From assembly GCA_019421385.1 (NCBI GenBank), contig JAHZFK010000021.1:1-51509 (forward strand): 51,509 bases of DNA. Direction: 5' to 3'. The notes under the pieces were generated by a model. That model was given only the letters and a program-made list of their open reading frames with translations, searched no databases and was not told the DNA's origin. This document shows, one piece after another, positions 24,777 through 32,753 of this stretch (the stretch's first letter is position 1; each line of letters opens with the position of its first letter). Origin of the DNA: Clostridiales bacterium. Lineage in GTDB: Bacteria > Bacillota > Clostridia > Oscillospirales > Butyricicoccaceae. Position numbers and translations under genes: made by a program.

Positions 24777-25268
24777 TTACGCAAACTGCGTCTTGATTTT
24801 TTCGTCCTTGGCCATGACCTCATTTGCCATGTCCGCCTTGAACTGCGCAAGCTTGTCCGCGAGCGCATCGTCCGACAGCGCGATCATCTGCGCGGCGAGA
24901 ATGGCCGCGTTGTCCGCGCCGTCGATTGCCACGGTCGCCACCGGAATGCCCTTGGGCATCTGTACGATGGACAGCAGGCTGTCCATGCCGCCCATCACGC
25001 TCGTACCCATCGGCACGCCGATGACCGGCAGGGTCGTGTTCGCCGCCAGCACACCGCCCAGATGGGCCGCCTTGCCCGCTGCGGCAATGATCACACCGAA
25101 GCCATCCTCCTTGGCGTTTTTGGACAGCTGCTCCGCCACCGCAGGCGTGCGGTGCGCCGAGCAGATGCGCACTTCGGTCGGGATGTCAAACGACTTCAAG
25201 CGGTCGATGCACTTTTCCATCACCTTCAGGTCGCTGTCCGAGCCCATGATGACCAGAACTTTTTTCAT
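24777..25268 (-). CDS. purE: N5-carboxyaminoimidazole ribonucleotide mutase, class I PurE
   Basis: Rearranges N5-CAIR to CAIR. 163 residues; VLVIMGSDSDLKVMEKC and CSAHRTP are the signature of PurE class I. GAGGAGG precedes the ATG at 25268 by 8-9 bases. It is the first structural gene of the operon, preceded by a leader with a hairpin. No purK is next to it. Confidence 0.95.
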   Translation of the reverse strand: MKKVLVIMGSDSDLKVMEKCIDRLKSFDIPTEVRICSAHRTPAVAEQLSKNAKEDGFGVIIAAAGKAAHLGGVLAANTTLPVIGVPMGTSVMGGMDSLLSIVQMPKGIPVATVAIDGADNAAILAAQMIALSDDALADKLAQFKADMANEVMAKDEKIKTQFA

Positions 25269-25282
25269 CAGCAATTCCTCCT

Positions 25283-25318
25283 CAAAAACAAATGAGGACA
25301 CGGATAGACCCGTGTCCT
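25283..25318 (-). terminator. Candidate attenuator hairpin in the purine operon leader
   Basis: On the minus strand a perfect 9-bp stem (aggacacgg / ccgtgtcct) with a 6-base loop is followed by CATTTGTTTTTG, immediately before the purE ribosome binding site. It lies inside the transcript from the promoter at 25455-25483, so it would end transcription before purE unless bypassed. Termination is inferred; the T tract is interrupted. Confidence 0.55.
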
Positions 25319-25326
25319 ATATGTGC

Positions 25327-25410
25327 TCAATTTGCTGCACCAATGCCCGAAACCGTGCACGAATGCCCGAGCTTTTCCGATGTTTGCATCAAGAAAACAC
25401 TGCCGGTCAT
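25327..25410 (-). CDS. Possible 27-residue leader peptide upstream of purE
   Basis: An ATG at 25410 with AGAGGTG about 5 bases upstream opens a 27-codon frame (starting MTGSVFLMQTSEK) that stops at 25327, nine bases before the attenuator-like hairpin. Its position is what a leader peptide would need, but the sequence is not enriched in any one codon that would suggest a sensed amino acid. It may be chance. Confidence 0.35.
   Translation of the reverse strand: MTGSVFLMQTSEKLGHSCTVSGIGAAN
25336..25370 (-). repeat. Direct repeat in the purine leader
   Basis: On the plus strand two 15-base copies of TGCACnAATGCCCGA (25336-25350 and 25356-25370) differ at one base and are spaced with a 20-base period. 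A shorter relative, TGCAAATGCCCA, lies at 25513-25524 upstream of the -35 box. They could be protein or RNA-level recognition elements; no known purine repressor box was recognised. Confidence 0.5.
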
Positions 25411-25454
25411 ATGCACACCTCTTTCTTTCAGGCGGTCGGTGAAGATACACTATT

Positions 25455-25483
25455 ATTTTATCCAATGCGGCTGTGCATTGCAA
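25455..25483 (-). promoter_or_regulatory. Sigma-A promoter of the purine operon
   Basis: TTGCAA (25483-25478) and TAAAAT (25460-25455) on the minus strand with a 17-base spacer. A start about 7 bases downstream gives a leader of about 180 bases before purE. Confidence 0.75.
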
Positions 25484-25542
25484 GCATTTTACATGGTTTT
25501 TTCGTCTTTCGTGCAAATGCCCAAAGATATCCGCGCCACGCG

Positions 25543-26721
25543 TCAGCTTTCGTGCAGAACGCCCCCCGCATACAGCACAGCCTCCATCTGATGCACGCGC
25601 TCAGTCCAAGAGCACTGTGCGCCGTACTCCAACCGCTTTTGTACCTTTTCCGGATCGTTTTCCGCCGCGGCCATATCGCACAGGTTAAGGAACTCGTCTT
25701 CGTTGTGCGCGATGTAGACAACATCCTTGAAATCCTCGACCTGCAGCGGCTCCCGCGTCGAAACGACCGGCTTGCCAGTGGCAAGGTACTCATAAAACTT
25801 GAGCGGTGATACATCCTTGCTCAACGCCCCCGCGCGGAACACATTCAGACACACATCCATCTGCGCAAGGTACGCGGGCAGTTCCGGCTGCGGCACCAGA
25901 CCGTGAAACACGATATTGGGATATTTCTGCAAATGCGTGAGATCCACGCCCGGCAGCGTGCGGCCGATCAGGAAAATGGTCGCATCCGGGCGTTCCTTTG
26001 CCAACTTTTCAATGAGCGCATAGTCGATGCACTCCTGCAGCATACCGACGAAGCCGAACACCGGATGCTTGAGATCTTTCATATCAGCCGGACACAGCAG
26101 GCTGTCTTTTTCCTGCTGCACGCGCGAAAAAATCTCATAGGCCGCGCCGTTTGGGATCATCTTGGTGGTCGGGTTGATTTTCTCCAGCGTCTCGGCAAGG
26201 CCGACCGCTGTTGCAAACACCTGATCGGCAGGCTTTGCCAGATCGCGTTCCATTTGGTCGACCACCGCCGGATTGATATGGCCCTTATAGGCCGAGTGGC
26301 GGTCGACGCAGTCATACACCAGCGCACGGTGCGGCACATGCTCAACAATGTCGCACGAGGACGGTGAATAGCACCACAGCACGGTCTCGTCCCCGAAGCC
26401 GTGCTCGCGCATCTTTTTGCGCACAAAGGCGGCCTGCCGCTTCTGGTTGATTTTGTTCACCCAGCGGAACTTGTTGAAGAACGGCAGCACGGGCGGCAGC
26501 GCATACACCGTGATATTCTCATGCCCCTCCACCTTTTCGCCGGGCTGCTTATACTTATTGATATATGCCGAGGCTTTTTTGTCCTTGAGCGGCGCAATCA
26601 GCGAGACCGGCGGGTCAAAGTATAGCACCTCGCTGTTCCGCAGGCGGCTCATCACGTTCTGCTTGCGCGTGGGCAGCGGGTGATAATTGGTGGTTGAAAG
26701 GCAAACGACATGGTTTTTCAT
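25543..26721 (-). CDS. Glycosyltransferase (GT4-like)
   Basis: 392 residues with a two-domain GT-B layout. The C-terminal half shows FGFVGMLQECIDYALIEKLA, the core around IFLIGRTLP, and the nucleotide-sugar site SPLKFYEYLATGKPVVST, typical of GT4 enzymes resembling TuaH and similar surface polysaccharide transferases. No membrane segment. Its ATG overlaps the end of the GT4-CsaB gene by four bases, so both belong to one operon. Acceptor and sugar are not deducible. Confidence 0.85.
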   Translation of the reverse strand: MKNHVVCLSTTNYHPLPTRKQNVMSRLRNSEVLYFDPPVSLIAPLKDKKASAYINKYKQPGEKVEGHENITVYALPPVLPFFNKFRWVNKINQKRQAAFVRKKMREHGFGDETVLWCYSPSSCDIVEHVPHRALVYDCVDRHSAYKGHINPAVVDQMERDLAKPADQVFATAVGLAETLEKINPTTKMIPNGAAYEIFSRVQQEKDSLLCPADMKDLKHPVFGFVGMLQECIDYALIEKLAKERPDATIFLIGRTLPGVDLTHLQKYPNIVFHGLVPQPELPAYLAQMDVCLNVFRAGALSKDVSPLKFYEYLATGKPVVSTREPLQVEDFKDVVYIAHNEDEFLNLCDMAAAENDPEKVQKRLEYGAQCSWTERVHQMEAVLYAGGVLHES

Positions 26722-28967
26722 TCTGCTGCCTCCTCCTTTTCGTTTTCAATACCGAGCAAAACCGCCGCGCCGCGTACATTTTCATGTTCACGCTGGCGCA
26801 GCAGCTTGGCGTTGCGCCGCACCTCGTCGTCCAGCGCACCGGACAGACACTTGTCGATCAGGCTGCACAGCTCGTCCGCTTTTACCTCACGCAGCTGCAA
26901 ACAGGTGCTGCTGCCGATATACTTGAGGAAGCTGTCCACCTTGATGTCATAGCTCATGCCGACCACCGGCACACCCTGCCCCGCCGAAAACATCAGCGAG
27001 TGCAGCCGGATACCGACTACGGTTTTCATGCGGGCAAGAATACCGATGGTTACCTCGATTGGCTGACGGGTACGCACTGCATACCACGGGCAGTGCAGCA
27101 GCGCACCCACCCGCTCGGCAGGCGTCAAATCGCTGGGGAACTCAATCGGCACAAACACCGGCGTCAGGCCATGCTTTTCATACGCGTAATCCGCCGCCGC
27201 TGCAATGGCGGGCAGCGCCGCGTCGAGTCCCTTCCAATTGCGAAGTCCAAAGCCAATATAGCGTCCGTTCGGATCAATACCGCTCTGCTCCATTGCCAGC
27301 GACACCACCTCATACGGCGCCGCGTCCAATATAATGGTCGGGTCGGCGGAGACGCGGATATCCGGTCGGGTCACGCCCATGCGCGCCAGCTCCTGCCGGG
27401 AGTTTTCATCGCGCAGCGTGATGCGGTCGACCGACCCCTGAATGGTTTTGGCCGCCATCTTCCGGTTGCCCGCCCGGTTGATCGGGCCGATGCCGCAGCC
27501 GTACATCATCACCTTGCAGCCGCGCTTTTTCGCCGCGCGCAAGGTGTAGCAGTAATACCAGATCGAGCGCGTCGAGGTCACATCCTGCATGAGCGTGCCG
27601 CCGCCGTTGATATAGAGCGCCGCGTGGCGGAACCGCCGCAGGATAGAGAAGATATTGAACGTATATACCGCGCCCGTGCGGTAGGTCAGACGGGTTTCCT
27701 GCGGACGGCGGGACATAACGCAGATCGTACGCTCCGGATCGAGCGCGCGCATCTCCTGTACAATTGCCTCGAGAATCGCATCGTCACCTGCGTTGCCTCG
27801 TCCATATGCGCCACAAATCATGATGCTCTCGCGCTCGTTCTTCGGACGGTGGAAACGCGCGAGCAAATGGCGGTAGTTGGCTTCCTGCCGCTCGCACATT
27901 TTGTCCTTGGAGAAGTCGCGCGACGCTTTTTCATACAACGCCTGTGCAAAGGTTTGCCGCAGCTCCGCATCGTTTGCCAGACGCACCATGTATTCGCTGA
28001 GCTTTTTGAAATCCCCGATCGGGAAGATATAGCCGTTTTCACCCGTGTCGATCAGTTCGGGCATACCGCCGACATCCGAGCAGATCGTCGCACAGCCCGC
28101 ACAGATGCCCTCCAAAATGGAATACGGGAAAGTTTCGGATACCGACGACAAAAGGTTGATATCCATAGCGCGGAAAAACGGCTCCACGGGCGAGACCCAG
28201 CCGCAAAACGTCACACGGTCGGAAACGCCCAGCTGTGTGCACAGCTTTTTGAGCATGTCCTCGTCTTCGCCCTCGCCCGCGATGAACAGACGCAGCTGCG
28301 GCGCATCGTGCATCGCGGCGGCAAAGGCGCGCACGGTGGTCGCAATGTCCTTGACCGCCGTCAAACGCGCGGCAATGCCGCACAATACGTCTCCCTCTTC
28401 AATTTCCGCACCGTAGTTTTCTTTCAGATACTGTGCGCGGTCAAATTCGCCCTCCGGGCGGTGAAAATCCATGCCGTTGTACATCTTGACGATGCGTTCC
28501 GGGTCAAAGCCGCGTTCGATCAGCGTGCGCGCCATGCGATCGGCTACCGGCTGATAAAAATCCAGAAAGCGCAGCGCCACCGCGTTGGCCGCGCCGAAGG
28601 TATGCTGCTTAAACGGGTTGCCCAGATAATCCAGCTTATAGTCCGAGTGTACGGTCGTCAGAACCGGCACGCGGCGCGTGCGGCGCACCATCGCCCCCAT
28701 CAGGTTAGCGCGTCCGCCGTGGCAATGGATGATATCCGGTCGAAATTCGTCCACCAGCGCGCGCATGGCGCGGGCTGCGCGGAATGGATTGTGCCGCTCG
28801 ATCACGCGCACGTCAATGCCGCGTTCGCGCGCCTCATCCGCGAATGGACCGGCGCGAAAGGAGACCAGCATGACCTCGTTGCGCACACTCAAACCGGTCA
28901 CCATATTCATAATATGGGTTTTGGCGCCGCCGACGTCGCCGCCGCCCATCACATGCATCACTCGCAA
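26718..28967 (-). CDS. Fused GT4 glycosyltransferase and CsaB polysaccharide pyruvyltransferase
   Basis: 749 residues carrying two enzymes. Residues 1-375 are a GT4 transferase (VMHVMGGGDVGGAKTH at the start, VSETFPYSILEGICAG at the nucleotide-sugar site). Residues from about 381 to 730 match CsaB, which adds ketal pyruvate to secondary cell wall polysaccharide so that SLH domains can bind (MICGAYGRGNAGDDA, YINGGGTLMQD, VVGIRLHSLMFSAGQGVP). The start is TTG at 28967, set by GGAGG 8 bases upstream and by the family's usual N-terminus; the longer frame to 29036 crosses the promoter. A promoter lies at 29008-29036. An SLH protein is encoded at 39095-40942. Confidence 0.88.
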   Translation of the reverse strand: MRVMHVMGGGDVGGAKTHIMNMVTGLSVRNEVMLVSFRAGPFADEARERGIDVRVIERHNPFRAARAMRALVDEFRPDIIHCHGGRANLMGAMVRRTRRVPVLTTVHSDYKLDYLGNPFKQHTFGAANAVALRFLDFYQPVADRMARTLIERGFDPERIVKMYNGMDFHRPEGEFDRAQYLKENYGAEIEEGDVLCGIAARLTAVKDIATTVRAFAAAMHDAPQLRLFIAGEGEDEDMLKKLCTQLGVSDRVTFCGWVSPVEPFFRAMDINLLSSVSETFPYSILEGICAGCATICSDVGGMPELIDTGENGYIFPIGDFKKLSEYMVRLANDAELRQTFAQALYEKASRDFSKDKMCERQEANYRHLLARFHRPKNERESIMICGAYGRGNAGDDAILEAIVQEMRALDPERTICVMSRRPQETRLTYRTGAVYTFNIFSILRRFRHAALYINGGGTLMQDVTSTRSIWYYCYTLRAAKKRGCKVMMYGCGIGPINRAGNRKMAAKTIQGSVDRITLRDENSRQELARMGVTRPDIRVSADPTIILDAAPYEVVSLAMEQSGIDPNGRYIGFGLRNWKGLDAALPAIAAAADYAYEKHGLTPVFVPIEFPSDLTPAERVGALLHCPWYAVRTRQPIEVTIGILARMKTVVGIRLHSLMFSAGQGVPVVGMSYDIKVDSFLKYIGSSTCLQLREVKADELCSLIDKCLSGALDDEVRRNAKLLRQREHENVRGAAVLLGIENEKEEAAE

Positions 28968-29007
28968 GGCAAATTCCTCCAAAGAGCATTTTTTCACAGA
29001 TATAGAC

Positions 29008-29036
29008 AGTATAGCACGAATCAGGCGCAAATGCAA
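29008..29036 (-). promoter_or_regulatory. Sigma-A promoter of the glycan operon
   Basis: TTGCAT (29036-29031) and TATACT (29013-29008) on the minus strand, 17-base spacer, about 34 bases of leader before the TTG start. Confidence 0.7.
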
Positions 29037-29067
29037 AACGCAAGTGCCGATGTTTACAAACCGTTAT

Positions 29068-29096
29068 TTGTTTTTCGGGGCGATCCATGCTATACT
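29068..29096 (+). promoter_or_regulatory. Sigma-A promoter of the flippase gene
   Basis: TTGTTT (29068-29073), 17-base spacer, TATACT (29091-29096). It is back to back with the glycan operon promoter, 31 bases apart. Confidence 0.7.
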
Positions 29097-29129
29097 ATGC
29101 TTATCTGACCGAAAGCGAGGGTTTTTCCT

Positions 29130-30575
29130 TTGTCCTCAAAAAACACCATGACGCGCGACGCAATGCTGTTCCTGCCGGCCAAGGTTATTGAAGGCCTGCT
29201 GGTCATTGCGTGTACATCGCTATATACCCATCTTTTTTACGAATCTACCGTCGGCACGTTCAACTTCATCAACTTCAACGTGCAAATCGCCTATCTGATT
29301 CTGGCAGGCTGGATGGCAAACGCCGCCACCCGCTATGTCGGGGAAGAATTCGGCAAGGATCAGGGACGCGGCCTGTTCTCCACGGTTTCGACCGTGTATC
29401 TCATCATCTGCGCAGGCGTTGCAATATTCTGCTGCGGCGCTGCCATTCTCCTGCATGACCCGCTGTATCTGGGATTCATGACCATGTTTTTCAGCTACAC
29501 GGTCTTTCAGATCCTGAACTCCGCGCTCATCCAACTTGGTCGTATGCGCGCCTCTATCACGCTCAGCCTGACCTCGGCAATGCTCAAACTGCTGGTGGCC
29601 TACGGACTGGTATTCAGCATGAGTAACCCCGCCTCCCCTTTTCCGGCCATCTGCGCCAACACGGTGGCGGACGGAATCGCCGGCATCGGCGCGGTAATCG
29701 CGCTTGGCCTGCCGTCCATTGCGCGGTTGCGCTGGTTCTCGCGTGAGCTGTTCGGCAAATTCCTGCGCTTCGGCGTGCCGCTGATGGGCGTTTCCATCTC
29801 GGTGACGCTGCTCAACCAGATCGACAAATATCTGGTTGTCGGCTTTTTCGATATGGATATCTATGGCATCTATTCCTCCAACAACTCCATCGCTTCCGGC
29901 CTGTTCACCATGATTTCGGTCGGCATCATGCGCGGCGTTTATCCTGCGGTGCTGCGTGCATGGCGCGAGGGCGGACGAGATGCGGCCAAGCCCCTGCTCG
30001 ATCAGGGCGTTCGGCTCTATCTGCTGATCGCCGTACCTGCCGTCGCGGGACTAACAGCGGTCGCGCTGCCGATGTCGCGCGTGCTGTTCGCCAAGGGATA
30101 CGAAGCAGGCGCGCCGGTCATTGCGTACACCGCGCTCGCCATGCTGTTCATGGGACTGACGGAATACGCCAACAAGGCGTATGAGCTTGAGCAAGCCACG
30201 GTTTCCGTGTTGCAGAACAGTGCAGCCGCGGCGATCATCAAGGTGGTTTCCAGCGTCATCCTGCTGCGTGCTTTCGGCTTCACCGGCGGTGCTATGGGTT
30301 CGATTGTCGCCTTTGCGTCCTACTTTGTCATCACCTGCGTGCGCGTGCGGCGGCGGTTCCTGTTCCATGTTCCTGCCAAAAATCTTGCGCGTATTATCAT
30401 CAGCGCTGTCTTGTGCGGCGCGGCAGCCTATGGCTGTACCCTGCTGCCCGTCAGCAATCTTGTGCGCCTAATCTGTGCAGTTCCCGCAGGTGCGATCACC
30501 TATGCTGTTTGCATCGTCGTCAGCGGTGAAGGCCGTGCAGAAATGCAAGCTGTCCTGCGCAAGCTCAAACGGTAA
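29130..30575 (+). CDS. Polysaccharide/lipid-linked oligosaccharide flippase (MATE/Wzx superfamily)
   Basis: 481 residues with about 12-14 transmembrane helices spread evenly, the layout of Wzx/MurJ-type exporters that move lipid-linked glycans across the membrane. The stretch FGVPLMGVSISVTLLNQIDK is typical of the family. The start is TTG at 29130, with GCGAGGG upstream; the ATG at 29148 lacks a ribosome binding site. Divergence from the glycosyltransferase/CsaB operon suggests it exports the same surface polymer. Confidence 0.85.
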   Translation: MSSKNTMTRDAMLFLPAKVIEGLLVIACTSLYTHLFYESTVGTFNFINFNVQIAYLILAGWMANAATRYVGEEFGKDQGRGLFSTVSTVYLIICAGVAIFCCGAAILLHDPLYLGFMTMFFSYTVFQILNSALIQLGRMRASITLSLTSAMLKLLVAYGLVFSMSNPASPFPAICANTVADGIAGIGAVIALGLPSIARLRWFSRELFGKFLRFGVPLMGVSISVTLLNQIDKYLVVGFFDMDIYGIYSSNNSIASGLFTMISVGIMRGVYPAVLRAWREGGRDAAKPLLDQGVRLYLLIAVPAVAGLTAVALPMSRVLFAKGYEAGAPVIAYTALAMLFMGLTEYANKAYELEQATVSVLQNSAAAAIIKVVSSVILLRAFGFTGGAMGSIVAFASYFVITCVRVRRRFLFHVPAKNLARIIISAVLCGAAAYGCTLLPVSNLVRLICAVPAGAITYAVCIVVSGEGRAEMQAVLRKLKR

Positions 30576-30618
30576 ACCCATTTTATCCGTTGGTTTTTAC
30601 CTTTTTCTCACAAAAAAC

Positions 30619-30647
30619 TTGTCTAAACCGCAAAACAATGGTATAAT
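30619..30647 (+). promoter_or_regulatory. Sigma-A promoter of aspS
   Basis: TTGTCT (30619-30624), 17-base spacer, TATAAT (30642-30647). The leader of about 38 bases leaves no room for a T-box. Confidence 0.8.
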
Positions 30648-30691
30648 ATGACCCTGTATGAAAATGCTGAAATAGAGAGGCGTTAATAATT

Positions 30692-32017
30692 ATGGAAATG
30701 ATTCACGAAGCGGGCCAATATGTCGATACCGTAAAGCGTGTGTGCGATGCGGTCGGCGGCGAAGTCACCTTCCGCGGCACGGTGCACCGCGTGCGCGATA
30801 TGTCGGACTTTGCGTTCGTCATCATGCGCGTCGAGCGCGGCCTGATCCAGTGCACCTTCCAGGGGGATGCAATCGGCGATATCAAGCGCGCCGACATTAA
30901 GGATGCTATGGTGCTCGAGGTCACCGGCAAGGTGCAGGAAGAGCCGCGCGCCGAACATGGTGTCGAGGTTGTGCTGAGCGCAGTCAGCATCCTTGCCCGT
31001 CCGTATGACCAGCTGCCGGTACCGCTCGGCAAGAAATACATGGGCCTGTCCCTCGATGTCGATCTGCCGCTGCGTCCGATCACGCTGCGCCACCCCATCA
31101 AGCAGGCGGTGTTCCGCGTGCAGGGCGCTATCGCGGACGGCTTTGCGCAGTATATGCAGTCGCAGGGCTTCACCCATATCCACACGCCCAAGATCGTTGT
31201 CGCGGGTGCAGAGGGCGGCGCCAACCTGTTTAAGCTGGACTACTTCGGCAACCCGGCTTATCTGGCACAGTCCCCGCAGTTCCACAAGCAGTACCTCGCA
31301 GGCGCGTTCGGCCGTGTGTATGAGGTTGGCAGTGTTTACCGCGCTGAGCGTCACAACACCTCGCGCCACTTGAATGAATATATCGGTCTGGACTTTGAGA
31401 TGGCCTATATCGACTCGATGTACGATGTTATGGCAATGGAGACCGGTATGCTGAAGTCCGTCATGGCTTACGTCAAGGAGCACTGCGCTGAAGAGATCGC
31501 GCTGCTCAAGGCCGATATCCCGGAGATCACCGAAATCCCGACCATCCGCTTCCATGAAGCCAAGCAGATCATGGAGGAAAAGTACGACCACAAGTCCAAG
31601 AACCGCTACGACCTCAATCCGGACGAAGAAGTGCTGCTCTGCCAGTGGGCGAAGGAAGAGCACAACAGCGAGTTCGTGTTCGTCACCCACTTCCCGTCTG
31701 CCAAGCGTCCGTTCTACGCGATGGACGATCCGGAAGATCCCAAGCTCGCCCTGTCGTTCGACCTGCTGTTCCGCGGTCTGGAAATCACGACCGGCGGCCA
31801 GCGTATCCACGATTATCAGGAGCAGATCAACAAGCTGGAAGCGCGCAAGATGAACGTCGAACTGTTCGAATCGTTCACCATGCTGCATAAGTACGGTATG
31901 CCGCCGCACGGTGGTCTGGGCATCGGTCTGGAACGCCTGACCATGCAGCTGCTGAAGCTGAACAACGTGCGCGATGCGTCCATGTTCCCGCGTGACATGA
32001 ACCGTCTCGAGCCGTAA
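30692..32017 (+). CDS. aspS: Aspartate-tRNA(Asp/Asn) ligase, archaeal type
   Basis: Class II synthetase, 441 residues, without the large insertion of ordinary bacterial AspRS (about 590). An N-terminal OB-fold anticodon domain (about 1-110) is followed by the catalytic core with motif 2 (YEVGSVYRAERHNTSRHLNEY in part) and motif 3 (GGLGIGLERLTMQ); the end FPRDMNRLEP is AspRS- and not AsnRS-like. The His in GTVHRVRD is at the position that in archaeal enzymes marks non-discriminating AspRS, so it probably also charges tRNA-Asn for GatCAB amidation (inference). Confidence 0.85.
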   Translation: MEMIHEAGQYVDTVKRVCDAVGGEVTFRGTVHRVRDMSDFAFVIMRVERGLIQCTFQGDAIGDIKRADIKDAMVLEVTGKVQEEPRAEHGVEVVLSAVSILARPYDQLPVPLGKKYMGLSLDVDLPLRPITLRHPIKQAVFRVQGAIADGFAQYMQSQGFTHIHTPKIVVAGAEGGANLFKLDYFGNPAYLAQSPQFHKQYLAGAFGRVYEVGSVYRAERHNTSRHLNEYIGLDFEMAYIDSMYDVMAMETGMLKSVMAYVKEHCAEEIALLKADIPEITEIPTIRFHEAKQIMEEKYDHKSKNRYDLNPDEEVLLCQWAKEEHNSEFVFVTHFPSAKRPFYAMDDPEDPKLALSFDLLFRGLEITTGGQRIHDYQEQINKLEARKMNVELFESFTMLHKYGMPPHGGLGIGLERLTMQLLKLNNVRDASMFPRDMNRLEP

Positions 32018-32032
32018 AGTAAAATGGCAAAT

Positions 32033-32067
32033 ACCGTCGGAATGTACAATTCCGACGGTGTTTTTTT
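32033..32067 (+). terminator. Rho-independent terminator of aspS
   Basis: An 11-bp perfect stem (accgtcggaat / attccgacggt), loop GTACA, followed by G and seven T. Confidence 0.93.
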
Positions 32068-32216
32068 GTCTGTATCGTCCTATTTTAGTATCCATGTTTT
32101 GGAATATGGATGCAGTTTGGTAACAAAACAGAAAAAAATCCAGTTATACTGTCACAAAATGCGCCCGACTTCCGTTATAACGGGTGAACATGTTCCTAAG
32201 GAAAGGGGGCGCAGTC

Positions 32217-32753
32217 ATGGACGCCCGCCCACTCGATGAGCGCTTTGCCGAAGGTGGCGAAGCCGCGCTCACAGATGTCATTGCATTGTATGGCCAGCCG
32301 CTTCTGCGATATTGCCATCACATCCTATGTGATTATCATGAAGCGCAGGACGCCGTACAAACCACCTTCATCAAAGCCTATGACAACCATCACCGGTTCC
32401 GTCCGGGCACCAGCCTGAGCGCATGGCTGTACCGTCTTGCCTATACAACCTGCGTCGACCTGCTGCGCCACCGCAAACGCCAGCTGGTCACGCCGCCTCC
32501 CGTGGCTAACGACCCGGATTATATCGGTGAAGACCTGCGCAACGCACTCGAAACCCTGTCGCCGGAGCAGCGCGCATTGGTATACAGCCGTGTCATTGAA
32601 CAGCGCAGCTTTGATGCACTCGCCGTGATTTACGGTAAGCCAGCCGCGACTTTGCGCAAGCGGTATGAACGCGCGCGCAAAAAGCTGGCACAAGCGCTGC
32701 AAGGTACGCCGGCAGAAAGGAGGAGCAAGGAATATGAAACTCACACCGGATGA
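32217..32753 (+). CDS. ECF-type sigma factor (second pair)
   Basis: 178 residues. Region 2 is seen around HEAQDAVQTTFIKAYDNHHRF and LSAWLYRLAYTTCVDLLRH, region 4 around LSPEQRALVYSRVIEQRSFD followed by a helix-turn-helix. AAAGGGGG precedes the ATG at 32217; the upstream in-frame ATG at 32184 has no such site. The gene overlaps the next gene's start by 20 bases. A TATACT at 32141-32146 may belong to its promoter. It is only distantly similar to the sigma factor at 10340-10897 and is not preceded by the same TGAACC promoter. Confidence 0.88.
   Translation: MDARPLDERFAEGGEAALTDVIALYGQPLLRYCHHILCDYHEAQDAVQTTFIKAYDNHHRFRPGTSLSAWLYRLAYTTCVDLLRHRKRQLVTPPPVANDPDYIGEDLRNALETLSPEQRALVYSRVIEQRSFDALAVIYGKPAATLRKRYERARKKLAQALQGTPAERRSKEYETHTG

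Noticed and set aside
25283..25448. Known purine, PRPP or ZTP riboswitch in the pur leader
   Set aside because: I could not find the conserved aptamer cores; only the terminator-like hairpin and repeats are evident, so it is reported as an undefined leader.
26694..29108. An open frame of about 800 codons on the plus strand, opposite the GT4-CsaB gene
   Set aside because: It is the antisense mirror of a GC-rich gene with clear family motifs; the predicted peptide is His/Arg-rich with no domain and no ribosome binding site.
30648..30691. T-box leader for the synthetase gene
   Set aside because: The transcribed leader is only about 40 bases and lacks the T-box sequence.
30683..32095. Minus-strand frame of about 470 codons opposite aspS
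   Set aside because: Mirror of the synthetase reading frame caused by codon bias; no independent evidence.
32113..32130. Second WalR-type box (GTTTGGTAACAA, shared with the 49 kb site)
   Set aside because: Only one half-site fits; the other reads TGCATC, so the shared 14 bases may be chance.
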